The position numbers and the translations under genes are program-made. A stretch of DNA of 13,589 nt, from assembly GCA_905215815.1 (NCBI GenBank), contig CAJMRN010000053.1, positions 1 through 13,589 on the forward strand. Direction: 5' to 3'. Every line of letters begins with the position of its first letter. Positions within the stretch are counted from its first letter, which is position 1. Below, piece after piece: positions 7,085 through 12,824 of the stretch. The notes under the pieces were generated by a model. The model was not told the DNA's origin. It saw only the letters and a list, made by a program, of their open reading frames with translations, and did no database searches. Source of the DNA: an uncultured bacterium (lineage in GTDB: Bacteria > Actinomycetota > Coriobacteriia > Coriobacteriales > Coriobacteriaceae).

Positions 7085-7843
7085 TTAGGACGCGTTCTTA
7101 ATAATCCATGTTCCCAGTCCGGTCAACAGTTGAACCTGCTTAACCGTTAGCCCTTCTTTTCGAAGCGCGAGAATCGCCTCATTGCGAAGTGGCTTGGAGA
7201 CAGATTTGAGTTCCTTCGGAGCACATCCTGCGACACTCTGCACGATTGCCGTGCCAAATTCGCATAGATCTTCCTCGCGAACCTTGGCTGTTGCGCTTGG
7301 ACGATAGGGAAGCGACGGCGTACTTTCCATGAGCTGAAGGTATGAACGAGGTGTTGGGAATAAAACACCGACAACGCTGCCGGTGACATGCGGCCGTGAC
7401 CTGGCACTCATTAGATACTCGCGATGGCTGCTCCAGGGATATTCGTCGTATGCCGCCAGTCCTGCTTTTTGCGGATTCAGATGAATGTATCGAATTGCCT
7501 CGAGTAAATATACTTCCGAGTTAATGGGCGAATCCCAAAACCGCTCCTGAAACACGTGGCCGATATGCCCCGTCCGCGCATTGTACCTGCCCGCATACGA
7601 TACGGCTACCGCGTGCATCGCGTCGCTCTTGCGGTCGTCCGGGTCGTCGATGAGCAGATGAATATGGTTTCCCATAAGGCACCAAGCGATAAGCTCGATA
7701 TTGTGTTTGGGGAGGATTGCATCGAGGATCTGAAGCATGGCGATTCGGTCCTCGGCATCGTCAAACAGCAATTGCCCTCCGTTTCCACGCAACGTGACGT
7801 GGAAATAACCGGTTGGTGACTTTGAACGAGGTTTTCTCGGCAT
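7085..7843 (-). CDS. REP-associated tyrosine transposase (RAYT; Y1/HUH transposase domain protein)
   Basis: This 252-residue protein matches the TnpA_REP (RAYT) group of IS200/IS605-like single-strand transposases, which in other bacteria are tied to REP palindromes. It shows WCLMGNHIHLLID, the HUH metal-binding pair (H60 and H62), GHVFQERFWDSPI (about residues 95-107), LLEAIRYIHLNPQKAGL with the predicted catalytic Tyr119, and YPWSSHREYL (about 135-144). The C-terminal 60 residues look like a helix-turn-helix (LRNEAILALRKEGLTVKQVQLLTGLG), as in RAYTs from Gram-positive bacteria. The start at 7843 follows AAAGGAGG with a 4-nt gap. Base composition is visibly less GC-rich than its neighbours, suggesting acquisition. 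Palindromic B elements lie on both sides in inverted orientation. No frameshift or missing key residue is seen, so it is probably intact. Confidence 0.9.
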   Translation of the reverse strand: MPRKPRSKSPTGYFHVTLRGNGGQLLFDDAEDRIAMLQILDAILPKHNIELIAWCLMGNHIHLLIDDPDDRKSDAMHAVAVSYAGRYNARTGHIGHVFQERFWDSPINSEVYLLEAIRYIHLNPQKAGLAAYDEYPWSSHREYLMSARSRPHVTGSVVGVLFPTPRSYLQLMESTPSLPYRPSATAKVREEDLCEFGTAIVQSVAGCAPKELKSVSKPLRNEAILALRKEGLTVKQVQLLTGLGTWIIKNAS

Positions 7844-8042
7844 GGCCCCTCCTTTAGCTTGGATGGGCTGAAGATACCTCATTCGGAGGCTTCGGTTGTC
7901 GAGATTCAGTTTACCGACTATAGCTGCTACCTGCCGAATTGTTATTGCGTTTTCAAATTGATGCTTTTTAATGGTAATTGAGCAAGACGGGCGCGCTTGT
8001 TGCGGATACGGGCGTTGGTTGCGTCGATCTGGACGGCCCTCG

Positions 8043-8057
8043 TGTGATGTCATCACA
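8043..8057. promoter_or_regulatory. Palindrome resembling a dimeric-regulator operator
   Basis: TGTGATG-T-CATCACA is a perfect 7+1+7 palindrome located upstream of RAYT and beyond the carD terminator. Its size and symmetry resemble operators bound by dimeric repressors, but no regulator gene lies next to it and no promoter overlaps it clearly. It could be chance. Confidence 0.3.
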
Positions 8058-8084
8058 AATGGGCTTCACGCATTTTCGCGGCGA

Positions 8085-8132
8085 TAGAAAAATGGCCGGG
8101 GCTTACAAACAAAACGGAGCACCCGGCCATTT
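8085..8132 (-). terminator. Intrinsic terminator of the carD-like gene
   Basis: On the minus strand AAATGGCCGGG (8132-8122) pairs with CCCGGCCATTT (8100-8090), an 11-bp stem with a 21-nt loop, continuing into a TTTTTCT tract. It lies about 70 nt after the carD stop, just past element B3. Confidence 0.8.
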
Positions 8133-8157
8133 ACTGATTGTTTGTTGACGTTTGGCC

Positions 8158-8200
8158 AGATAAAACCTGCCAAAATAAACCTGTCCCTTTTTGGCAGGTT
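8158..8200 (-). repeat. Stop-codon-linked palindromic element B3 (43 bp, minus strand)
   Basis: Read on the minus strand it is identical to B1 over all 43 bases, including the TTTTATCT tail. Its first two bases are the last two of the TAA stop of the carD-like gene (8199-8201), so it has the same orientation relative to its gene as B1 and B2. It lies upstream of RAYT and is inverted relative to B2. Confidence 0.9.
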
Positions 8201-8684
8201 AGTTGAGGGCGGCTTGGGCTAGACGGGCTTCGGCGGCCTCTTCGGTGACGCCCAGGGCCACGGCGAACTCCTCGATGGAGCGGCGCTTGGCTTCCTTGAG
8301 TACGCGCATGTAATAAGAGCTGGGCTTTTTATCTGCTTCCTCGGCCTGGCGAATACGGTGCATCATGGTTTTTGCCACGCGAACCGTCTCGGGCGCGCCC
8401 AGCTTGAGCTGCTGCTTAAAGTGCGTCTCCTCGAGCGAGCTATTGCGCTCGGTAAAGGTGTCGCACTCCAGCTCGTCGTAGTGGCTCAGCAGGTGCTCGG
8501 CATCTTGCTGGGAGATAGCGGCATGCAGACGGTCGGCCTGCGCCACGGGGTACATGAGAATCGTCTGCGCATGTCCCTGCTTGGTCTCGAGCAGCAACAT
8601 GGGCTGAGGTGTGTCGTCCCTAAAACCGACGACGGTGCAGACTCCCTGACCCGGATGAATGACGTGTTGACCGATTGAGAACAT
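8199..8684 (-). CDS. CarD/CdnL-family transcription regulator
   Basis: A 161-residue protein whose N-terminal part (about residues 1-65: FSIGQHVIHPGQGVCTVVG, then a beta-rich stretch to YPVAQADRL) matches the CarD/TRCF RNA-polymerase-interacting domain. The remainder is helical and charged (ERNSSLEETHFKQQLKLG... YYMRVLKEAKRRSIEEFAVALG), fitting the DNA-contacting helical domain of CarD/CdnL proteins. Family members bind the RNA polymerase beta subunit and stabilise open complexes at promoters, including those of rRNA in actinobacteria. The start is supported by TTGGAGGT 4 nt upstream. It diverges from argS and ends at element B3. I leave the symbol blank because carD and cdnL cannot be told apart here. 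Confidence 0.85.
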   Translation of the reverse strand: MFSIGQHVIHPGQGVCTVVGFRDDTPQPMLLLETKQGHAQTILMYPVAQADRLHAAISQQDAEHLLSHYDELECDTFTERNSSLEETHFKQQLKLGAPETVRVAKTMMHRIRQAEEADKKPSSYYMRVLKEAKRRSIEEFAVALGVTEEAAEARLAQAALN

Positions 8685-8869
8685 GCTACCTCCAACTTAT
8701 ACGAATTTACGTATGTTAAGAATACCACGCTGACGTGCGCAAACCATCACTTTATGCAGGAAAAGCACACAACTCCGATAGGTAAGAGTATTCGATAAAC
8801 AGAACGGCTTATTCATACGTTTATGCATTTCTGGAACGTGTATAAACAGCAGGCAAACCGCCAACTTTG

Positions 8870-8899
8870 TACCGCCGCGCAAGAGCGGTAGTCATTTTT
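8870..8899 (+). terminator. Orphan terminator-like hairpin upstream of argS
   Basis: TACCGC (8870-8875) and GCGGTA (8885-8890) form a 6-bp stem with a 9-nt loop, followed by GTCATTTTT. No plus-strand gene precedes it, because the neighbour carD is on the other strand. It could end a short unannotated RNA or shield argS from readthrough, or be chance. Confidence 0.35.
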
Positions 8900-8930
8900 G
8901 TGCATATGCAATATCTATTAGCTTTACCCT

Positions 8931-8959
8931 GCGACAGTAGTTACTGCTTGTGATAGAGT
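8931..8959 (+). promoter_or_regulatory. Candidate argS promoter
   Basis: GCGACA (8931-8936) and TAGAGT (8954-8959) are 17 nt apart, about 67 nt upstream of the argS start. A short palindrome, CAGTA-GT-TACTG (8935-8946), overlaps the -35 box and spacer and could be an operator. Confidence 0.4.
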
Positions 8960-9026
8960 GCTACAAACTCTGGCTTTTGCCCTACGAGTGACCAAGAGCT
9001 CGGGGGCTTTAACACAAGGAGGATCT

Positions 9027-10880
9027 ATGCCCGAGAAGATTGAAGAGCTGGTACGCGCTGCGCTTGCTGCGGCCCAGGAGGCCGGCGACCTTTCCGCATT
9101 TGAACTTGACGATTGCGCTATCGAGCGACCGGCTGACACTTCTCATGGCGAGTGGACCTCCACCATGGCCCTGAAGTCCGCCAAGCTGGCTCACTGCGCC
9201 CCGCGCAAGATCGCCGAGGCCGTCGTTGCCCATATGCCCGAGGACCCCGCAATCGAGAAGGTCGAGATCGCAGGCCCCGGCTTCATCAACTTCTACCTCT
9301 CCGTTGCCGTCAAGAACGCCATCTTTGGCGAGGCCCGCGAGAAGGGCATGGACTTCGCTAAGTCCAACGTCGGTGGCGGCCTGAAGACCCAGGTCGAGTT
9401 CGTCTCCGCCAACCCCGTCGGCCCCATGCACATCGGCCATGGCCGCTGGGCCGCTCTGGGCGACTCCCTTTGCCGTGTTATGGATCACGCCGGTTACGAC
9501 ATTCAGCGCGAGTTCTACATCAACGACCACGGCTCTCAGATGAACACCTTCGGCAACTCCATCAGCACGCGCTATATGCAGCTTGCCGACATCATCGCCA
9601 AGCAGGGCGTGGATATCGACGAGGCTCACAAGCTGCTGATCGCCGACCGCGACGCCTTTGTTGCCGACGAGAACGATGAGCACCCCGAGACCCATCCGTA
9701 TCAGGACAACTTTGCCGAGACTCTGGGCAAGGACTCCTACGGCGGCGACTACATCATCGACGAGGCTGCCGAGTTCTGGCGCACCGACGGCGATAAGTGG
9801 GTCAACGCCGATTCGCAGGAGCGCATGGAGAGCTTCCGCGAGCGCGGCTATGTAAAGATGGTCAACAACATGCGCGACCTTTGCCACGCCGTTAACTGCG
9901 ACTTCGATCGTTGGTTCTCCGAGCGCTCTCTGTACGTGAAGGACACCGAGGGCGAGACCGCCGGCACCTCCGCCGTCGACCGCGCTTTTGAGAAGCTCGA
10001 CAAGATGGGCTACCTCTACACCAAGGACGGTGCCCTGTGGTTCCGCTCCACCGACCTGGGCGACGACAAGGACCGCGTCCTGATCAAGTCCGATGGCGAG
10101 TACACCTACTTCGCCTCCGACGTTGCCTATCACTGGGATAAGTTCCAGCGCGTCGACCACGTCATCGACATCTGGGGCGCCGACCACCACGGCTACATCG
10201 AGCGCGTCCGCTGCGTCTGCGACGCTCTTGGCTATCCCGGCAAGTTTGAGGTTCTGCTGGGCCAGCTCGTCAATCTGCTGCGCAACGGCAAGCCCGTCCG
10301 TATGTCCAAGCGCAAGGGCACCATGGTGACCCTGCAGGAGCTCGTCGACGAGGTCGGCTCCGACGCCGCTCGCTACACGCTCATCTCCAAGAGCTCCAAC
10401 CAGATGGTCGACTTCGATATCGAGGCCGTCAAGAAGCGCGACAACTCCAACCCGGTGTACTACGTGCAGTACGCTCACGCTCGCGTGTGCTCCATCCTGC
10501 GTCGTGCCGCAGACGTTACCGCCGAGCAGGCCGCTGAGATGGGCATGAAGGCCGTCGCCGCCAAGGCCATCGGTGAGAACGTCGATTACTCTCTGCTGAC
10601 CGACCCGACCGAGCTCGCCCTTTCGCGTAAGCTCAACGAGCTCACCGACCTCATCGCCAGCTGCGCTCGCGATCGTGCCCCGTTCCGCCTGACTCACTTT
10701 GCCGAGGAGCTCGCCGGCGACTTCCACAGCTTCTACGCCGCCTGCCAAGTTCTGCCGAGCGAGGGCCGTCCCGTCGACCCCGAGCTCTCGCGCGCCCGTC
10801 TGGCCGCCTGCGACGCTGTCCGCGTGACGCTCGCCCTGGTGCTCACCCTTGTTGGCGTGACTGCTCCCGAGCAGATGTAA
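9027..10880 (+). CDS. argS: Arginyl-tRNA synthetase
   Basis: This 617-residue class I aminoacyl-tRNA synthetase charges tRNA-Arg with arginine in the cytoplasm. It has the N-terminal additional domain (about residues 1-105), the HIGH signature exactly at H135-H138 in NPVGPMHIGHGRW, the HHGYIERV segment of the catalytic domain, the KMSKS-equivalent RMSKRKG from about R425, and the C-terminal anticodon-binding helical domain starting near YYVQYAHARVCSILRR. Length is normal. The start at 9027 is set by AAGGAGG 5 nt upstream; an in-frame ATG at 8958 lies inside the promoter and is rejected. Codon use is strongly biased to C-ending codons, as expected for a highly expressed gene. Its natural terminator, just downstream, is split by the IS element. 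Confidence 0.97.
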   Translation: MPEKIEELVRAALAAAQEAGDLSAFELDDCAIERPADTSHGEWTSTMALKSAKLAHCAPRKIAEAVVAHMPEDPAIEKVEIAGPGFINFYLSVAVKNAIFGEAREKGMDFAKSNVGGGLKTQVEFVSANPVGPMHIGHGRWAALGDSLCRVMDHAGYDIQREFYINDHGSQMNTFGNSISTRYMQLADIIAKQGVDIDEAHKLLIADRDAFVADENDEHPETHPYQDNFAETLGKDSYGGDYIIDEAAEFWRTDGDKWVNADSQERMESFRERGYVKMVNNMRDLCHAVNCDFDRWFSERSLYVKDTEGETAGTSAVDRAFEKLDKMGYLYTKDGALWFRSTDLGDDKDRVLIKSDGEYTYFASDVAYHWDKFQRVDHVIDIWGADHHGYIERVRCVCDALGYPGKFEVLLGQLVNLLRNGKPVRMSKRKGTMVTLQELVDEVGSDAARYTLISKSSNQMVDFDIEAVKKRDNSNPVYYVQYAHARVCSILRRAADVTAEQAAEMGMKAVAAKAIGENVDYSLLTDPTELALSRKLNELTDLIASCARDRAPFRLTHFAEELAGDFHSFYAACQVLPSEGRPVDPELSRARLAACDAVRVTLALVLTLVGVTAPEQM

Positions 10881-10923
10881 GCGCTGGCCGTTTGACTGCG
10901 CGGGCTTGGTTTAACTGAGCCTT

Positions 10924-10938
10924 GAAAGCCCGATCTCC
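10924..10938 (+). terminator. Left half of the argS terminator, split by the IS
   Basis: AAGCCCGATCTCC (10926-10938) is complementary, with one G-T wobble, to GGAGGTCGGGCTT (12397-12409) on the other side of the IS. Joined across a single CATG, the ancestral hairpin has a 13-bp stem and a 5-nt CATGC loop about 45 nt after the argS stop. As it stands, the left half can instead pair with CGGGCTT at 10901-10907. Confidence 0.75.
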
Positions 10939-10942
10939 CATG

Positions 10943-10966
10943 TGAACTGCCTCCCATTTCTTGGAC
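10943..10966 (+). repeat. IS left terminal inverted repeat
   Basis: TGAACTGC, then CT, CCCA, TT, TCTTGGAC. It matches the right end at 20 of 24 positions; the differences are in two 2-base blocks. It is preceded by the CATG target duplication. Confidence 0.9.
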
Positions 10967-10982
10967 ATGAGAAATGGGAGGC
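10949..10982 (+). promoter_or_regulatory. Hairpin in the IS left end that covers the OrfA ribosome binding site
   Basis: GCCTCCCATTTCT (10949-10961) pairs perfectly over 13 bp with AGAAATGGGAGGC (10970-10982), leaving an 8-nt loop. The 3' arm contains the OrfA Shine-Dalgarno GGGAGG (10976-10981), 8 nt before the ATG. Transcripts entering from argS would fold this stem and hide the site, whereas a promoter inside the stem's 5' arm would not. Confidence 0.8.
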
Positions 10983-10989
10983 TTTCTTT

Positions 10990-11481
10990 ATGCGCGTTGA
11001 TTTGAGGGTGAAGCATGATGTCGAGGCCAGGAAGGCGGCCATAGGGCTCTTCGAGCTCGGACACGGGTATAAATCTGCCGCGATTGCCCTTTCGCTTCCC
11101 GCGGAAGCCGTGAGAAGATGGCAGGAGATATACCGCGCATTCGGGAGCGAGGTGCTGCTGCGCATGGACGGAAAGCAGGGCAGGTACACATACGAGCAGA
11201 AGGTCGCCGCCGCCTCCGCCGTCGTCGACGGCGGCATGACGAAGGCCGAGGCGATGGCGGCGTTCGGCATAATGTCGATGTCGCCGCTCAAGAAGTGGTG
11301 CGCGCTATACCGCGAGGGCGGCGCGGAGGCCCTGCGCCCGAGGCCCAAGGGCCGGCCGAGCGGTTCCAGGGCGAGGCCGCGGACCCGCGAGGAGGAGCTC
11401 GAGGAGCGGTGCCGTAGGCTCGAGGCCGAGGTGGCCTACCTAAAAAAATTACGCGCCCTGGTCGAGAGGGACGGGCTCTGA
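10990..11481 (+). CDS. IS3-family transposase OrfA (helix-turn-helix DNA-binding subunit)
   Basis: The 163-residue OrfA has two predicted helix-turn-helix units, GYKSAAIALSLPAEAVRRWQ (about residues 26-45) and MTKAEAMAAFGIMSMSPLKKW (about 82-102), followed by a basic RPRPKGRPSGSRARPR linker and a heptad-like EEELEERCRRLEAEVAYLKKL coiled coil at the C-terminus. Such proteins bind the IS ends and, fused to OrfB by frameshifting, form the active transposase. The ATG at 10990 is chosen because GGGAGG lies 8 nt upstream; an in-frame ATG at 10942 would start on the target duplication outside the IS. The A7 slippery run is at codons 151-153, ten codons before the stop. Confidence 0.9.
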   Translation: MRVDLRVKHDVEARKAAIGLFELGHGYKSAAIALSLPAEAVRRWQEIYRAFGSEVLLRMDGKQGRYTYEQKVAAASAVVDGGMTKAEAMAAFGIMSMSPLKKWCALYREGGAEALRPRPKGRPSGSRARPRTREEELEERCRRLEAEVAYLKKLRALVERDGL

Positions 11482-11489
11482 CCAGGGCG
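11442..11489 (+). promoter_or_regulatory. Programmed -1 frameshift signal of the IS (A7 slip site plus stem-loop)
   Basis: A-AAA-AAA (11442-11448) is in the correct phase for tandem -1 slippage in the OrfA frame (CTA AAA AAA TTA). Five bases later CGCCCTGGTC (11454-11463) pairs perfectly with GACCAGGGCG (11480-11489), a 10-bp stem of the kind that stimulates frameshifting. The OrfA TGA stop (11479-11481) lies at the base of the 3' arm. The -1 frame is open from 11418 (after TAG at 11415) to 12353. Confidence 0.88.
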
Positions 11490-12353
11490 AAGGCCGAAGC
11501 GGTCGCGGCCCTGCGCGCCGAGGGGCACGCGCTCGGGCACCTGCTCGCATGCGCCGAGCTCAAGCGGTCGACCTACTACTACGCCCTCGCGCACCCGCCG
11601 AGGCCCACGCGCGCCGAGCTCCGGGAGGCGGCCGCCGAGATCTTCTCGCGCACCGCCAACGGCTGCGGGCACCGGCAGATAGCGATGTGCCTCAGGGCGG
11701 AAGAGGGGGTCGTGATAGCCGACAAGACCGTGCTCAAGATGATGCGCGAGATGGGGATTCGCTGCGGCATCAGACGCGAGACGGCCTACCACAGGTACAA
11801 CTCGTACAAGGGCGTCGTCGGCAGAACGTTCGAGAACGTGATCGCGAGGGGTTTCGACGCCGGGGCCCCGTGGCAGAAGCTGGGGACGGACGTCACCGAG
11901 TTCAAGGTGGCTGGCGGTAAGGCCTACTGGGCCCCGACGCTGGACTTCTGCACCAAGGAGATCGTGGCGAGCGACATATCGACCACGCCCGACATGGCCC
12001 AGCAGGTGAGGATGCTCGACGAGCTGCTGTCCAAGATCCCCGAGGGCGTCGCCCCGACCATGCACTCGGACCGGGGCTGGCAGTACCAGCACGCCTCGTA
12101 CACATCCAGGCTCGAGGCCGCCGGCATCGTCCAGAGCATGTCCAGGAAGGCGAACTGCATCGACAATGCCGCCACCGAGCAGCTCTTCGGCCACGTCAAG
12201 GACGAGTTCTACAGGGGCCGCGAGTGGAAGACGTTCGAGGATTTCAAACGCGACCTGGAGGAATACATAGTCCACTGGAACACGAGCCGGAGGCAGGCAA
12301 GATTGAAGGGCCTGACCCCGGAGGAGTACCGGAATCAGGCCCTTGCGGCCTAG
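11448..12353 (+). CDS. IS3-family transposase OrfB (DDE integrase domain), made as an OrfAB fusion by -1 frameshift
   Basis: The frame continues OrfA after slippage and has no good start codon or ribosome binding site of its own near its 5' end, so the product is probably a fusion of about 454 residues (153 from OrfA, 301 from this frame). It begins LTRAKAEAVAALRAEGHAL and has the GCGHRQIAM segment of the helix-turn-helix before the catalytic core. The IS3 DDE triad is present: D in KLGTDVTEF, D in MHSDRGWQYQ, E in DNAATEQLFGHVKDEFY. The spacing is 59 and 35 residues, as expected for this family. It ends WNTSRRQARLKGLTPEEYR, the usual IS3 C-terminus. No internal stop is seen. The first in-frame ATG (11685) lies well inside the domain. 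Confidence 0.92.
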   Translation: MTRPGREGRALTRAKAEAVAALRAEGHALGHLLACAELKRSTYYYALAHPPRPTRAELREAAAEIFSRTANGCGHRQIAMCLRAEEGVVIADKTVLKMMREMGIRCGIRRETAYHRYNSYKGVVGRTFENVIARGFDAGAPWQKLGTDVTEFKVAGGKAYWAPTLDFCTKEIVASDISTTPDMAQQVRMLDELLSKIPEGVAPTMHSDRGWQYQHASYTSRLEAAGIVQSMSRKANCIDNAATEQLFGHVKDEFYRGREWKTFEDFKRDLEEYIVHWNTSRRQARLKGLTPEEYRNQALAA

Positions 12354-12367
12354 TCGCTATTTAGGGC

Positions 12368-12391
12368 GTCCAAGATTTGGGGCGCAGTTCA
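12368..12391 (-). repeat. IS right terminal inverted repeat
   Basis: Read from the outside in (minus strand): TGAACTGC, GC, CCCA, AA, TCTTGGAC. It lies 14 bp after the OrfB stop and is followed by the second CATG. Confidence 0.9.
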
Positions 12392-12396
12392 CATGC

Positions 12397-12410
12397 GGAG
12401 GTCGGGCTTC
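12397..12410 (+). terminator. Right half of the argS terminator, displaced by the IS
   Basis: GGAGGTCGGGCTT is the partner of 10926-10938 and is followed by CTTGCGTTTGG, a moderately T-rich tail. The element now lies about 1.5 kb away from the argS stop. Confidence 0.7.
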
Positions 12411-12459
12411 TTGCGTTTGGCGGTGCTTTTTGGTGTGTTGGGAAATGCTACCAAATCGC

Positions 12460-12607
12460 AACTATACCGGTTTACGGGGCTGAATCACCAACTGGCGACC
12501 ATGGCGCCAATAGCGAAATTAAAACCGAAGGTAGACGGCTCATTGTTTCTTGAAAATGCAGGGTATGGTTGGCTTGTATCATTCTGGCCCCGTAAACCGT
12601 CATAGTT
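12460..12607. repeat. Large palindromic element C1 (about 148 bp)
   Basis: The outer arms at 12460-12480 and 12587-12607 are 21 nt each and pair at 19 positions; their common part is CGGTTTACGGGGC / GCCCCGTAAACCG. GAAT/ATTC and CCAAC/GTTGG extend the symmetry inwards. The asymmetric centre (12511-12570, including TTAAAACCG, AGGTAG, TGTTTCT and GGGTATGGT) is shared with C2. No transposase or ORF is inside, so it is MITE-like or a structured RNA/DNA element. Confidence 0.65.
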
Positions 12608-12610
12608 TTG

Positions 12611-12649
12611 AAAATGACCCCTTGGGGACGGAGGAAAATGGGTCATTTT
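12611..12649 (+). repeat. Palindromic REP-like element A2
   Basis: AAAATGACCC (12611-12620) and GGGTCATTTT (12640-12649) enclose CTTGGGGACGGAGGAAAAT. The loop differs from A1 only at its last base. In the arms, a T-A pair of A1 is replaced by a C-G pair here, a compensatory change that keeps the stem. Confidence 0.8.
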
Positions 12650-12696
12650 TGTCTCGTGGAGGAACGGCGGAACACCCTCTGCCAAGAATCGGGGGC

Positions 12697-12824
12697 ATCT
12701 ACTACGTTTAAGTGCGTACCCCGAACCACGCCGAAAATCGCAATATTAAAACCGCAGGTAGCGGACTCGCTGTTTCTGAAAAAATAAGGGTATGGTCAGG
12801 GGTCCGGGGGCAAGCGTAGTAGAT
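12697..12824. repeat. Large palindromic element C2 (about 128 bp)
   Basis: ATCTACTACG (12697-12706) pairs with CGTAGTAGAT (12815-12824), and ACCCC-GA-ACCA with TGGT-CA-GGGGT further in. The outer arms are unrelated to those of C1, but the centre (12736-12796, including ATTAAAACCG, AGGTAG, TGTTTCT and AGGGTATGGT) matches C1 at about three quarters of positions. Confidence 0.6.

Larger units (their letters stand above)
7844..8198. other. 355-bp gap between RAYT and carD
   Basis: From right to left on the minus strand this gap holds element B3, the carD terminator, a perfect 15-bp palindrome (8043-8057) and about 190 bp of relatively AT-rich sequence leading to the RAYT ribosome binding site. 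The RAYT reading frame stays open up to 8056 but has no supporting start signal there. I see no convincing promoter boxes for RAYT and no further gene. Confidence 0.55.
8685..9026. other. 342-bp divergent region between carD and argS
   Basis: AT-richer than the genes. It contains a possible carD promoter on the minus strand (TTGCGC and TAACAT about 18 nt apart, weak), a plus-strand hairpin with a T-run (8870-8899) and the argS promoter (8931-8959). No T-box specifier structure is recognisable upstream of argS: the leader from the predicted promoter is only about 60 nt. I see no ORF with a ribosome binding site. Confidence 0.5.
10943..12391 (+). mobile_element. Complete IS3-family (IS150-like) insertion sequence, 1449 bp
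   Basis: The ends are imperfect 24-bp inverted repeats (10943-10966 and 12368-12391, 20 of 24 matching) that begin TGAACTGC and share CCCA and TCTTGGAC. The element is flanked by CATG on both sides (10939-10942 and 12392-12395), which fits a 4-bp target duplication. Because CATG is its own reverse complement, the terminal repeat could also be read as 12 bp longer-range symmetry, so the exact boundary is slightly ambiguous. It carries the OrfA/OrfB pair in overlapping frames with an A7 slippery site and a DDE integrase core. All parts are intact, so it may be active. It sits between argS and rho, in the loop of the argS terminator. Confidence 0.93.

Noticed and set aside
7844..8056. In-frame N-terminal extension of the RAYT protein to an ATG at 8056
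   Set aside because: The family normally starts near the MPRKPR segment, and AAAGGAGG lies directly before the ATG at 7843. The upstream frame crosses the operator-like palindrome.
8960..9026. T-box riboswitch controlling argS
   Set aside because: The leader from the predicted promoter is only about 60 nt and contains no T-box consensus or specifier stem.
9009..10748. 579-codon open frame on the minus strand opposite argS, and similar long antisense frames opposite pncB, proB, the iminopeptidase and proA
   Set aside because: They are typical shadow frames of GC-rich genes: low-complexity Val/Gly/Ala or Arg/His composition, no ribosome binding sites, and clear conserved proteins on the other strand.
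12393..12685. Two short open frames (70 and 66 codons) running through repeats C1 and A2
   Set aside because: They consist of repeat sequence read through, have no ribosome binding site, and encode no recognisable domain.
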